DNA of 64,000 bases from Romboutsia lituseburensis (lineage in GTDB: Bacteria > Bacillota > Clostridia > Peptostreptococcales > Peptostreptococcaceae), in NCBI RefSeq assembly GCF_024723825.1, contig NZ_JANQBQ010000001.1, positions 1,736,001-1,800,000 on the forward strand. Reading direction: 5' to 3'. Made by a program: the position numbers and the translations under genes. The notes beneath the pieces were generated by a model. The model saw only the letters and a program-made list of their open reading frames with translations. It had not been told where the DNA came from and ran no database searches. Position 1 is the stretch's first letter. Every line of letters begins with the position of its first letter. Positions 52,931 to 61,803 of this stretch are shown here, one piece after another.

Positions 52931-53243
52931 AATGTGTATCCTCCTTATTTATTACTCTTATGTACTCAAATGTTTTAACATAAGCAATGTGTATCGTTAA
53001 TTCAATGTACATACAAATACATTGTATTCCCCCAATACACAAGTATTACATAATTATAAAATATTACATAATAAACAAAATATTCTATATATTACTAAAA
53101 TAATCCTTCTTTTTTGTTTATATAAATAATATATTTAATTTTTTATTTTTTTTATAAATAAATTTTTTATTATTGCATTAGTTATATACCCAACAAATAA
53201 TAAGTTTAATCACCTAAGCTAAAAAATATGTCATTATTTGTTC
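52931..53243. other. nifJ leader/promoter region with nested inverted repeats
   Basis: Outer repeat TGTGTAT (52988-52994) / ATACACA (53035-53041) encloses CAATGTA (53003-53009) / TACATTG (53018-53024). Upstream, TATTACATAA occurs twice (53045-53054 and 53063-53072), with a TATAAT on the minus strand (53058-53053) but only a poor -35. The rest, to deoC, is featureless A/T-rich DNA with no clear terminator for deoC. Confidence 0.5.
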
Positions 53244-53915
53244 TTAATAATCACTTTTACTTATTTGACCACTTACTATTGCTATTGATGCACTAGCTCC
53301 TATTCTACTAGCTCCTGCTTCTATAACAGCTATTGCATCCTTTTCACATCTAACTCCACCAGAAGCCTTAACTCCTATGTTTTCTCCTACGGTTTCTCTC
53401 ATTAACTTTATATCTTCAGGAGTAGATCCACCTGTACCAAATCCAGTTGAAGTTTTAACATAATCAGTTCCTGCCTTAACAGCTAACTCACATGCTATTT
53501 TCTTTTCTTCGTCTGTTAAATAACAAGTCTCTATTATAACTTTTACTAAAGCAGCTTTATTTGCAGCATCTACTACTGCTTTTATATCTCTTTCTACAAC
53601 TTCGTAGTTTTTATCTTTTAAAGCTCCTATATTTATAACCATATCTACTTCGTCTGCCCCTTTAGCTATAGCATCTTTCGTTTCGAATGCTTTAACTTCT
53701 GGAGTATTTGCTCCTAAAGGGAAACCTATTACTGTACAAACCTTAACTTCACTACCTTGTAATTCTTTTTTTACAAGTTCTATTTGAGTAGGATTTACAC
53801 ATACTGAGAAAAATCCATATTCTTTTGCTTCACTACATATTTTTACAACTTCTTCTTTAGTAGCTGTTGCTTTTAATATAGTGTGATCTATCATGTTTGC
53901 TATTTTATTATTCAT
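53244..53915 (-). CDS. deoC: Deoxyribose-phosphate aldolase DeoC
   Basis: A 223-residue class I aldolase that splits 2-deoxyribose 5-phosphate to acetaldehyde and glyceraldehyde 3-phosphate. Both lysines are visible: in [16 protein letters not shown] and the Schiff-base lysine in [13 protein letters not shown]; the end is [20 protein letters not shown]. There are no other deo genes in the window, so it is alone. AAGGAG precedes ATG, and a 17-bp palindrome lies 34-50 bp upstream. Confidence 0.97.
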   Translation of the reverse strand: MNNKIANMIDHTILKATATKEEVVKICSEAKEYGFFSVCVNPTQIELVKKELQGSEVKVCTVIGFPLGANTPEVKAFETKDAIAKGADEVDMVINIGALKDKNYEVVERDIKAVVDAANKAALVKVIIETCYLTDEEKKIACELAVKAGTDYVKTSTGFGTGGSTPEDIKLMRETVGENIGVKASGGVRCEKDAIAVIEAGASRIGASASIAIVSGQISKSDY

Positions 53916-53948
53916 TTTGTATATTCTCCTTTTTTTACACTAAAATTT

Positions 53949-53965
53949 ATATTATTCCATAATAT
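53949..53965 (-). promoter_or_regulatory. Palindrome upstream of deoC
   Basis: ATATTAT-TCC-ATAATAT, perfect 7-bp arms, 34 bp before the deoC ATG. A possible operator for a deoxynucleoside regulator or part of the promoter; no protein can be assigned. Confidence 0.4.
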
Positions 53966-54134
53966 GTTATCATATTACGAAAGCTATATAAACTTATTTT
54001 TTCCGAGAGAACATTTCACATTCATGATTTTTTTATTAGATTTTGTACTTGGGTAATATTTATATTCTTATGATAGACCTTGCATATCATTATAACAAGT
54101 AGGCACTTTATTTATATGTAGGATATTTTTTTAT

Positions 54135-54160
54135 ATATAGTATCTAAAAGTATACTATAT
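54135..54160. promoter_or_regulatory. Inverted repeat in the deoC-hxlR intergenic region
   Basis: ATATAGTAT (54135-54143) and ATACTATAT (54152-54160), perfect 9-bp arms with 8 bp between. The TAGTAT/ATACTA cores resemble the TACTAT-type sites of HxlR-family regulators such as YodB, so it may be an autoregulatory operator of the neighbouring hxlR gene. Confidence 0.5.
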
Positions 54161-54414
54161 GTTTTTTTATATACGTTTAACTTATCTATTGTTACATTTC
54201 AGCTATTTCAATCATTTAAACTATATTTATATAATTAATAAGGTATATCAAGATTCAAAATGGATTTTATATATTATGAGTTTTATGTTATAATTATTAA
54301 AATTAAATTTACATATTTTAGAATTTTTCCGATAAATTTTACTTTATAATTTATATTTTTAATAAATTTAGTATTAATTATAAAGGTAGTTATCTATTAA
54401 GAGAGGTGCATATT

Positions 54415-54789
54415 ATGGAAAAAGCTTTGACTTATCATCATAAATGTCATATGAATAATCGTTGTGCTAAATACAATACTTGTCCAATGATTTTATTTCA
54501 TAAATTAGTTTCAGGTAAGTGGAAAATTTTAATCCTTTGGTATTTAAGTAGTGGGTGCCTTAGGTTTAGCGAAATAAAAAGGAAGTTACCTGATGTAACT
54601 CAGAAAATGTTGACTAATCAACTCAGAAGTCTTGAGGAAGATGGATTAGTTCATAGAGAAGTTTTTCCTGTAATACCTCCAAAAGTTGAATACAGCTTAA
54701 CTGAGATGGGTCAAAAAATGATCCCTTTACTGGAACAAATGTACAATTTTGGTATCGAATATGGAGAATCACTTAAACAATCTAAATAG
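54415..54789 (+). CDS. HxlR-family winged-helix regulator with cysteine-rich N-terminus
   Basis: A 124-residue HxlR-type regulator: VSGKWKILILWYLSSGCLRFSEI begins the winged helix, and TQKMLTNQLRSLEEDGLV is the recognition part. The N-terminus has three cysteines (C11, C17 and C23), fitting the YodB/HypR subgroup that senses quinones or disulfide stress. The ATG at 54415 is chosen with AGAGGTG upstream; a GTG three codons earlier lies inside that site. No enzyme gene sits beside it, so its target is unknown. Confidence 0.9.
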   Translation: MEKALTYHHKCHMNNRCAKYNTCPMILFHKLVSGKWKILILWYLSSGCLRFSEIKRKLPDVTQKMLTNQLRSLEEDGLVHREVFPVIPPKVEYSLTEMGQKMIPLLEQMYNFGIEYGESLKQSK

Positions 54790-54844
54790 TTTTATTTAAT
54801 CTAATTTTAAAACATACTTATTTATTTTAGTTTATAATTATAAT

Positions 54845-54887
54845 ATTAAAGTAGATATTATATTTTATTTATAATATCTACTTTAAT
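54845..54887. terminator. Long hairpin between convergent hxlR and rsiV-like genes
   Basis: 18-bp perfect stem (54845-54862 with 54870-54887; core AAAGTAGATATTATA) and 7-nt loop. It lacks a clean T tract but lies between two converging genes and probably ends both transcripts. Confidence 0.75.
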
Positions 54888-54901
54888 ATACTTAGTATAG
54901 T

Positions 54902-55780
54902 TTATTCTTGTATTTCAAATTCTTGTATTCCATATGAAAAAGGGGCTACAAAGTATTCATAAAATACCATAACTACATTTCCATTTTCATTTATATAAAA
55001 CGGCTGACCTTCATATATAAAATCTATATTATTTTTAGATTTGTAAAATTTTTCATAATATGATGCTAGAATTTCATCAGTTTTACATCTTTCTTCTATT
55101 TGTCCTTTTACCTGTTTATTAATAATATTTTTATAATCTTGCCCTAACATAGATTCTAAAGTTATTTCTTCTCCTGTTTTTATATCAATATTATAATTAT
55201 AAAAAGTTACATCAGATGAACCTTCGTATTTTAAAGTTGGATTTTCTACTTTTTTCTTAACAATAAATGATAATATATCTTTATTTGATGATTTCACTTC
55301 ATAATCAAAGTCAATTTTTATTTTATCAATTTTTCCACCTGTATAATTTTTCATAAAGTTTGCTGCATCTGCCTTAGCTTCCTCTGCTAATTTATCGATT
55401 CTCTCATTTAGTAATGTATTTATTCTATTTTCAACCTTAGTATTTCCGGTTTCTTCTATATTAGGTACTTTAACATGTATAATATTAGAATCATTATTAC
55501 TTGTATATTCAGAAAACGTTACAACTTTAGCAAACTGTTTGATTATAGGTATTTCTAACATAGCTTGAGCAAAAACACTATTAGTATTAACTGCAATAGT
55601 AAATAAAACGCATAATGATGCAGGTATTAATATTAGTTTTTTATTTATATTTAAAAATTTACTTTTCTTATTTTCTTTAATACTTTGATTTTGACATGAG
55701 TATAAAACTCTTTGTCTTATTGCTTCTTTTTTCATTAAATTTTCATCTATAACCTTTTTAAGAGTTTCTTTTTCATTCAT
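54902..55780 (-). CDS. RsiV-like anti-sigma factor (DUF3298)
   Basis: A 292-residue bitopic protein: cytoplasmic N-terminus (1-47), one membrane helix (about 48-66), then an extracellular part with a DUF4163/DUF3298-type domain (HVKVPNIEETGN, then FYNYNIDIKTGEEITLESML, ending YEYFVAPFSYGIQEFEI). This is the layout of RsiV, which holds an ECF sigma factor and in B. subtilis and C. difficile is cut after binding lysozyme. Its start overlaps the end of the sigma gene by 4 bp. Lysozyme sensing here is inference. Confidence 0.85.
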   Translation of the reverse strand: MNEKETLKKVIDENLMKKEAIRQRVLYSCQNQSIKENKKSKFLNINKKLILIPASLCVLFTIAVNTNSVFAQAMLEIPIIKQFAKVVTFSEYTSNNDSNIIHVKVPNIEETGNTKVENRINTLLNERIDKLAEEAKADAANFMKNYTGGKIDKIKIDFDYEVKSSNKDILSFIVKKKVENPTLKYEGSSDVTFYNYNIDIKTGEEITLESMLGQDYKNIINKQVKGQIEERCKTDEILASYYEKFYKSKNNIDFIYEGQPFYINENGNVVMVFYEYFVAPFSYGIQEFEIQE

Positions 55781-56340
55781 GTAACATCCACATCCTTTCC
55801 AAATTTTTCTCTAATTTCATTGGTTGTTCTATAAATTCTATTTTTTATAGTTGATTCATTCTCTCCAAGCTCTTTTGCTATATCACAAATTTTCATATCA
55901 GAATAATAAAATAAATAAAATGCCTTTTGAACACCTTGTGATCTGGTTTGGAGATAATTCCATATTTCATTTAAGCTATCTTTATAAATTGTATTCGATT
56001 CTAATTTATTATTAAATGTATCAATATTTACATCTATAGTTATATACTCTTCTTCTTCTTTATTTTTACTAAACAAAGGTATAATATCTTTAAATTTATC
56101 ATATAAAGAATAATGATCATAGACCTTAGACCTAGCTATTTTTAATACATAAGCTTGAATATTTTTTATATAATCAGTTCCTTTTTTCAATAATATATTA
56201 TATAACTCTGTATATATATCCTGTAATATATCCGGGATGTCTTCTGTGTTTTTGCATTTGCAGGTCACATAAACTACACATTTATGATAAGTTTCATCAT
56301 AAATTTTATTGAAAACATCTTCTACCGATTCATTTTTCAT
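55777..56340 (-). CDS. ECF-type RNA polymerase sigma factor (SigV/CsfV-like)
   Basis: A 187-residue ECF sigma factor: region 2 (DILQDIYTELYNILLKKG, QAYVLKIARSKVYDHY) and region 4 (MKICDIAKELGENESTIKNRIY). It is co-encoded with an RsiV-like anti-sigma factor, so the pair probably answers a cell-envelope stress. AAGGTGATGAA precedes ATG. No ECF-type promoter (TGAAAC-like) was found before the operon, so self-activation is not shown; a dlt or oatA-like target is absent from the window. Confidence 0.9.
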   Translation of the reverse strand: MKNESVEDVFNKIYDETYHKCVVYVTCKCKNTEDIPDILQDIYTELYNILLKKGTDYIKNIQAYVLKIARSKVYDHYSLYDKFKDIIPLFSKNKEEEEYITIDVNIDTFNNKLESNTIYKDSLNEIWNYLQTRSQGVQKAFYLFYYSDMKICDIAKELGENESTIKNRIYRTTNEIREKFGKDVDVT

Positions 56341-56474
56341 TTCATCACCTTCCTATACATATGGGTATATTTTGATATAAAAAGTTTCACTAATTTTATA
56401 TTTTTATTAAAATTTTATTTTATTTACTAATATTATTTTTCTTAATTCAATTAAAATATATTTTATTAAAATAA

Positions 56475-56505
56475 AAAAAGCTATCTCTTATCGAGATAGC
56501 TTTTT
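56475..56505 (-). terminator. Rho-independent terminator after pduL
   Basis: 13-bp stem AAAAAGCTATCTC / GAGATAGCTTTTT with a 5-nt loop, T tract on the minus strand. Confidence 0.92.
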
Positions 56506-56517
56506 ATATATATAAAA

Positions 56518-57087
56518 TTATTCAGCTATTAATTCTACTTCTTCACCATTTCTAACACCTGCAGCGTTTCCTTCTTCAACGTCAACGTGCATTTCTAAAG
56601 CAAAGTTTGCATTAGCTCTAACTAATACATTTTCAAATACTACAGCTCTTGGTCCGAAAGTTCTCACTTTTACTATTTGCTTATCAGCTACACCGAACTT
56701 AGCTGCATCATCAAGGCTCATATGTATATGTCTAGATGCAACTATTACACCTTCTGATAACTCAACTTCTCCAGCTGGCCCTACTAATTTAACACCAGGA
56801 GTACCCGCTATATCTCCAGATTCTTTTATTGGAGCTTTAACACCTAAAGTAAATCCATCTGCTAAAGATATTTCTACTTGTGTACTTGGTCTAGCTGGTC
56901 CTAAAACTCTAACACCTTTTATAGTTCCTTTTGGCCCTACTAAATCAACTTTTTCTTCACAAGCGTATTGACCTGGTTGAGATAATGGCTTGAAATGAGT
57001 TAACTCATGTCCAGCTCCGAATAATGTTTCTATATCAGCTTGACTTAAATGAACGTGTTTATTTGATAATGCTATTGGTAATTTCAT
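56518..57087 (-). CDS. pduL: PduL-type phosphotransacylase
   Basis: A 189-residue PduL with the two beta-barrel halves each marked by a zinc-binding His pair: SNKHVHLSQAD and ASRHIHMSLDDA; the end is MHVDVEEGNAAGV. It interconverts acyl-CoA and acyl-phosphate. The N-terminal encapsulation helix of microcompartment PduLs is missing (it begins MKLPIALSNKHVHL), and no shell genes are nearby, so it is probably a cytosolic phosphotransacetylase that feeds ATP formation from acetyl-CoA. AGGAGGG precedes ATG; own promoter at 57131-57159. Confidence 0.93.
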   Translation of the reverse strand: MKLPIALSNKHVHLSQADIETLFGAGHELTHFKPLSQPGQYACEEKVDLVGPKGTIKGVRVLGPARPSTQVEISLADGFTLGVKAPIKESGDIAGTPGVKLVGPAGEVELSEGVIVASRHIHMSLDDAAKFGVADKQIVKVRTFGPRAVVFENVLVRANANFALEMHVDVEEGNAAGVRNGEEVELIAE

Positions 57088-57130
57088 GGAAAAAATCCCT
57101 CCTAAATTCTTTTTTTGTATACAACATACA

Positions 57131-57159
57131 ATTATACATAATATTCCTCATTAAATCAA
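57131..57159 (-). promoter_or_regulatory. Sigma-A promoter of pduL
   Basis: TTGATT (57159-57154), 17 bp, TATAAT (57136-57131), 44 bp before ATG. Confidence 0.75.
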
Positions 57160-57299
57160 ATTATTTTGATAAAAATTTAATTTAATGACCTTTTTCTCAC
57201 CTGTATCATATTTCTACTTAATATTTAAAAATCCTTTTATACTATTTTGTTAATTATCATTTAAATTTATTCTTTATATAAAAGGTATTTTTAGGTATG

Positions 57300-57521
57300 C
57301 TAATTATCCTCATTTTCATCATCTACATATTCTAATATATCTCCAGGTTGACATTGTAATATGTTACATATTTGATTTAAAGTAGAAAATCTAATAGCTT
57401 TGGCTTTATTATTTTTTAATATAGAAAGATTTGCCATTGTAATTCCTAGTTTTTGAGATAATTCAGTTGAGCTCATCTTTCTTTTTGCCATCATGACATC
57501 TAAATTTACTATAATAGCCAT
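57300..57521 (-). CDS. Small Xre/Cro-family regulator (YozG-like)
   Basis: A 73-residue single-domain helix-turn-helix protein: MMAKRKMSSTELSQKLGITMANLSIL then the recognition-helix end KNNKAKAIRFSTLNQICNIL, with CQPGDILEYV as in the YozG group. It always pairs with a DUF2975 membrane protein, as here, 11 bp apart. The target is probably its own operon. A small acidic tail (DDENEDN) ends it. Confidence 0.9.
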   Translation of the reverse strand: MAIIVNLDVMMAKRKMSSTELSQKLGITMANLSILKNNKAKAIRFSTLNQICNILQCQPGDILEYVDDENEDN

Positions 57522-57532
57522 TTTTTTCTCCT

Positions 57533-58021
57533 TTATATTGTTTTATCATTCTCATCTTTTATTTCTATTGCCATTTCAAATAACTTGCTTAGAACTATAC
57601 TTAAAAATCCTATAGCTAATGCTACAAAAGATATTATAACAGATGGTGCTATAGTTAATGCATAAAAATACATATCAAATAAGTAATATAATCCAAATTG
57701 AACTATATTAAATATTAAAACTTCACTAAAAGCACATATTGATATTCTTTTTAAATATACAGGTATACTAGCTGAAAATGGATCTTTTTTAGCTATCAAA
57801 CTACATAACTTCTTTAAATACACTAAAGCTATTAGATATGGTATAGCGCATATATATATACCTATGGATATGTTAATTGGCATTTTACTCCCAACTATCC
57901 CAAATGAACTTTTAAATATAGCTGTTATTCCTAATGGAGTAAATAAAAGCAATATAACAGTTAGCGCAATTCCAATTAAAACAATTTTGTCTAAAATATT
58001 TTCAGCATACTTTTTATTCAT
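57533..58021 (-). CDS. DUF2975 membrane protein (YoaS-like)
   Basis: A 162-residue protein with four membrane helices (about 10-30, 45-65, 95-115, 125-150), in the DUF2975 family. Such genes occur with a small Xre regulator directly downstream (B. subtilis yoaS-yozG). The function is unknown; a membrane sensor that controls the paired regulator is a reasonable guess. Own promoter at 58127-58155. Confidence 0.87.
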   Translation of the reverse strand: MNKKYAENILDKIVLIGIALTVILLLFTPLGITAIFKSSFGIVGSKMPINISIGIYICAIPYLIALVYLKKLCSLIAKKDPFSASIPVYLKRISICAFSEVLIFNIVQFGLYYLFDMYFYALTIAPSVIISFVALAIGFLSIVLSKLFEMAIEIKDENDKTI

Positions 58022-58126
58022 TTTAACTACCTCTTTTTCTAATTTTAAATATAAAATTTATAATTTTTTTAATAATTAACATTATTTTATATCATTTTTT
58101 AAATATAATATTAACTCTATACCTAT

Positions 58127-58155
58127 ATAATATCATTTATTTTTTCGTTTAGCAA
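58127..58155 (-). promoter_or_regulatory. Sigma-A promoter of the DUF2975/Xre pair
   Basis: TTGCTA (58155-58150), 17 bp, TATTAT (58132-58127), giving a leader of about 100 nt. Confidence 0.55.
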
Positions 58156-58232
58156 TATTTTTTTATTGTTTATCAATAAATAAATATTTTTATTGATATT
58201 TTATATAAACAATATATTCAGTAATTTTAATT

Positions 58233-58275
58233 AAAAATTTAGCCATACTTTAATTAAATATTAAAATATGGCTAA
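58233..58275 (-). terminator. Terminator after aroA
   Basis: TTAGCCATA (58239-58247) pairs with TATGGCTAA (58267-58275), extended by A/T pairs in the loop, then T5 on the minus strand. Confidence 0.82.
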
Positions 58276-58284
58276 CCTTTATCT

Positions 58285-59544
58285 TTATTTTGATAATTTA
58301 TTTAATAAATCAAAATATCCTGGGAATGATACATTTATACATTCTTCATCATCTAAGCTCACACATCCATCACTGATTAATCCAGCAATAGAAAATGACA
58401 TAGCTATTCTATGATCTTTAAATGTTTCTATATTCGTTCCTTTTAATTTAGTTTTTCCTTTTATAATCATTCCGTCTTCTAGTTCTTCTATATCTGCACC
58501 CATTAGCTTCAAATTATCTACCATTACTTTTATTCTGTTACTTTCTTTAACTTTTAATTCCTTAGCATCTTTAATAATTGTAGTTCCTTCAGCTTGTGTA
58601 GCTAAAATCGATATTACTGGAATTTCATCAATAAGTCTTGGAATTATATCTTTATCAATTGTAGTTGAGGTTAAATTTGGACTATATCTTATCAATAAAT
58701 CTCCTACTAGCTCTCCACTAACAAATCGCTCATTTAGTATTTCTATATCTCCATTCATATTTTTTACTACGTCGAGTATCCCAGTTCTTGTTTTATTTAG
58801 CCCTACATTTTTTATAATAACCTCTGATCCTTCACTTATTAAAGCCCCTACTATTATAAATGCGGCTGAAGATATATCACCTGCTACATTTATATCTTGG
58901 CTAAATAATTCACTAACCGGATTTATAGTTATACTTAAATCTTCTACTGATATATCAGCTCCAAAAGACCTAAGCATTATTTCTGTATGATTTCTACTTT
59001 TTACTTTTTCATGAATAACACTTTTACCATCAGCATAAAGACTTGCAAGTATTAATGCTGATTTAACTTGAGCTGAAGCTACTTGCATTTTATAATCTAT
59101 GGCTTTTAAATTCCCTCCATATATTGTTATAGGTGTATAGTTTGCATCATTATTTCCTTCAATATTACACCCCATGAGCCTAAGTGGATCTGTTACTCTT
59201 TTCATAGGTCTTTTAGCTATAGATTCATCTCCTACTAAAGTAGCTTCAAAATTATTACCTGCTAATATTCCACTTATTAACCTTATAGTAGTCCCGGAAT
59301 TTCCTACATCTAATATATCGCTTGGCTTCTTTAATCCATAAAGACCATTTCCTTTTACAAATACATCTTTATCGTTTATTTCTATTTCTACGCCCATTTT
59401 TCTAAAACAATCTATAGTACTTAAACAATCTTGTCCCATTAAAAAATTACTAATTTTATTTTTTCCTTTTGAAATTGATGAGAACATTATAGCTCTATGA
59501 GATATAGATTTATCTCCTATCAGTTCAAAACTCCCTCTAAGCAT
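58285..59544 (-). CDS. aroA: 3-phosphoshikimate 1-carboxyvinyltransferase (EPSP synthase), class II type
   Basis: A 419-residue EPSP synthase of the shikimate pathway. Seen: GDKSISHRAIMFSSIS, DVGNSGTTIRLISG, SAQVKSALILASLYADG, RNHTEIM, NKTRTG and KDHRIAMSFSIAGLIS. The four short patterns RxHxE, GDKx, SAQxK and NxTR, used to define class II enzymes that tolerate glyphosate, are all present. The N-terminus is compact, the first strand beginning right at MLRGSFELIGDK. aroB overlaps its start by 8 bp. Confidence 0.96.
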   Translation of the reverse strand: MLRGSFELIGDKSISHRAIMFSSISKGKNKISNFLMGQDCLSTIDCFRKMGVEIEINDKDVFVKGNGLYGLKKPSDILDVGNSGTTIRLISGILAGNNFEATLVGDESIAKRPMKRVTDPLRLMGCNIEGNNDANYTPITIYGGNLKAIDYKMQVASAQVKSALILASLYADGKSVIHEKVKSRNHTEIMLRSFGADISVEDLSITINPVSELFSQDINVAGDISSAAFIIVGALISEGSEVIIKNVGLNKTRTGILDVVKNMNGDIEILNERFVSGELVGDLLIRYSPNLTSTTIDKDIIPRLIDEIPVISILATQAEGTTIIKDAKELKVKESNRIKVMVDNLKLMGADIEELEDGMIIKGKTKLKGTNIETFKDHRIAMSFSIAGLISDGCVSLDDEECINVSFPGYFDLLNKLSK

Positions 59545-60646
59545 TATGACACTCCCTTATTACGTTTAGTATTTTAACTTCATCTATATCATTAACTACT
59601 TCTACTTTACCTAAATCCGTAGGAAGTATTAAATTAATTTTTCCAAAACTATTTTTTTTATCGCTCTTCATTAGTTCTAGTACATCTTTTGCTAAAAAGC
59701 TTTCATTTTCAGGTACTATAAACCCTAACGGAAGGTGATATATCTTTGATACTTCTATGAATTTTTTATAATAGTTTTCATTTATTAATCCATCATTAAT
59801 AGCTAATTTAAATGCCATGTTCATTCCAATATTGACAGCTTCTCCATGACTTATTTTGCAAAGTTTTTCTACTCCATGACCGAAAGTGTGACCGAAATTT
59901 AGTATTCTTCTAAGGCCACCTTCTTTTTCATCTTTTTCTACTACCTCAGCTTTTATTCTTGCACATTTTTTTACTATATTGTATAAACATCTTTCATCTC
60001 TACTTATTATAAATTTATGATTATCAATTAAATAATCTAAAAAGTCATAATCATAAATTAAAGCATATTTTATTACTTCAGCCATTCCACTTATAAATTC
60101 AGGCTGTGGTAAAGTTTTTAGCGAAGATATATTTATATATGTAAACTTAGGTTGATAAAATGATCCTATTATATTTTTTACATTGCCTAAATTAATTCCT
60201 GTTTTGCCACCTATAGATGAATCAACTTGCGCTAATAAACTTGTAGGAGCCTGTACAACATCTATACCTCTCATGTAAGTTGATGCAATAAATCCTGCTA
60301 AATCTCCAACTACCCCGCCACCAAGAGCTATAATTAATGATTTTCTAGTTAAGCCTATTTTTATACAATAATTCATTATATCTTCATATACTTTTAAAGA
60401 TTTAGATTCTTCACCTGGTTTTACAACATATTCATGAATGTACTTTGTGTTTATAGATTTTACAAGTTTATCAGCTTGCTTAATATATAAATTTGAATCA
60501 GTTATTATTAACACTTTATCATATACTTTGCATATATCTAAGTCATTTAATTTTACACCTTCGTTAAAATAACAAATTGCTTCTTTAAAAGATGCAAAGT
60601 CATTATCTATCACAATATTACAAACTGAATTTATTATTTTTTCCAT
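59537..60646 (-). CDS. aroB: 3-dehydroquinate synthase
   Basis: A 369-residue AroB. NAD and metal motifs are visible: KPGEESKSLKVYEDI, ALGGGVVGDLAGFIASTYMRG, PTSLLAQVDSSIGGKTGIN and the zinc residues in GHTFGHGVEKLCKISHGEAV. It converts DAHP to 3-dehydroquinate. It overlaps aroC by 13 bp and aroA by 8 bp, so the three enzymes are translationally coupled. No DAHP synthase, aroD, aroE or aroK gene is in the window. Confidence 0.97.
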   Translation of the reverse strand: MEKIINSVCNIVIDNDFASFKEAICYFNEGVKLNDLDICKVYDKVLIITDSNLYIKQADKLVKSINTKYIHEYVVKPGEESKSLKVYEDIMNYCIKIGLTRKSLIIALGGGVVGDLAGFIASTYMRGIDVVQAPTSLLAQVDSSIGGKTGINLGNVKNIIGSFYQPKFTYINISSLKTLPQPEFISGMAEVIKYALIYDYDFLDYLIDNHKFIISRDERCLYNIVKKCARIKAEVVEKDEKEGGLRRILNFGHTFGHGVEKLCKISHGEAVNIGMNMAFKLAINDGLINENYYKKFIEVSKIYHLPLGFIVPENESFLAKDVLELMKSDKKNSFGKINLILPTDLGKVEVVNDIDEVKILNVIRECHNA

Positions 60647-61803
60647 CCTCTTTCACCTAACCTTTTTATATATGAGTTATAATTAGCTTTTAAATCTACT
60701 AAATTATCTCCCCCAATTTTATCTAAAAAGTACTTACATATAACAAATGCAACTACATTTTCACAAACAATACTGCATGCTGGAACCGCACAATTATCAG
60801 ATCTTTCTATACTTGCAGTATAACCTTTCAATGTATTTATACTTATAGAATTTAACGGTTTATATAGTGTTGGTATTGGTTTCATAGCGCATCTAATTAC
60901 TATTTCCTCTCCAGTTGTCATTCCACCTTCTATTCCACCGAGTCTATTTGTAGCTCTTTTTATTCCCGTATTTTCATTGTAATAAATTTCATCCATAACT
61001 TTTGATCCTACACTTTTAGATACATCAAATCCAATACCTATTTCTACTCCCTTAATAGCCTGCGTACCCATAAGATGCATTGCTAATTCTCCATCAATTT
61101 TTTTATCAAATTGGGTATATGATCCTAAACCTGGAATAACATTTTTTACTCTTATTTCTATAATTCCACCTAAAGTATCTCCATCTTTTTTTACATTATC
61201 AATTTCTTTTATAATTTTCTCTTCTAAACTTTTATTTACGCATCTAACTTCACTACTATCTACATGTTTTTTTATATATTCAAAATCATATATATTTTTA
61301 TCACTTACATTTCCTATTTGTATAACATGAGATATAAATTCTATATCAAAATTTTTAAGGACTTGTTTGCAAATAGCTCCAACTGCTACTCTACTTGCTG
61401 TCTCTCTTGCACTAGATCGCTCTAAAACATTTCTAGCATCTTCAAAATCGTACTTCAAGCACCCAACTAAGTCTGCATGACCCGGTCTTACATTGCTTAC
61501 TTTTTTGCTATCTAAATCTATATCTTCCATTGGATTCATATATTTAGACCAATTTTCATAATCTTTATTTTTTACTTCTATAGATATTGGACCACCTAAT
61601 GTTTTCTTTCCTCTTACTCCTCCTAATATATTTATTTTATCTTGTTCTATTTTCATTCTAGCCCCTCGGCCATATCCACCTTGTCTTTTTTTAAGCTCAT
61701 TGTTTATTTCATCTATATTAAGTTCAATATTAGCTGGAACCCCATCTAATATTGATATTAAACTTTGTCCATGTGATTCTCCACTAGTCAGATATCTTAG
61801 CAT
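60634..61803 (-). CDS. aroC: Chorismate synthase
   Basis: A 389-residue chorismate synthase, the last common step to aromatic amino acids. FMN/EPSP-binding segments: LTSGESHGQSLISILDGVP, GGYGRGARMKIEQD, NVRPGHADLVGCLKYDFED, ARNVLERSSARETASRVAVGA and GGIEGGMTTGEEIV. It heads the operon aroC-aroB-aroA. AGGAGG precedes ATG. The leader 45-80 bp upstream contains an unusually G/C-rich element. Confidence 0.97.
   Translation of the reverse strand: MLRYLTSGESHGQSLISILDGVPANIELNIDEINNELKKRQGGYGRGARMKIEQDKINILGGVRGKKTLGGPISIEVKNKDYENWSKYMNPMEDIDLDSKKVSNVRPGHADLVGCLKYDFEDARNVLERSSARETASRVAVGAICKQVLKNFDIEFISHVIQIGNVSDKNIYDFEYIKKHVDSSEVRCVNKSLEEKIIKEIDNVKKDGDTLGGIIEIRVKNVIPGLGSYTQFDKKIDGELAMHLMGTQAIKGVEIGIGFDVSKSVGSKVMDEIYYNENTGIKRATNRLGGIEGGMTTGEEIVIRCAMKPIPTLYKPLNSISINTLKGYTASIERSDNCAVPACSIVCENVVAFVICKYFLDKIGGDNLVDLKANYNSYIKRLGERGWKK

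Larger units (their letters stand above)
53916..54414. other. Divergent intergenic region between deoC and hxlR
   Basis: 499 bp, A/T-rich. It holds a 17-bp palindrome near deoC (53949-53965) and a 9-bp-arm inverted repeat (54135-54160). I see no gene here. TATAAT-like boxes occur on both strands, but none has a good -35. Confidence 0.6.

Noticed and set aside
52931-53243. Rex operator before nifJ
   Set aside because: No TTGTGA...TCACAA or TTGTTAA...TTAACAA match; only ATGTTTTAACAT, which is too short and A/T-rich to claim.
56518-57087. Microcompartment-associated PduL
   Set aside because: No encapsulation peptide, and no shell protein, diol dehydratase or acetate/propionate kinase genes nearby.
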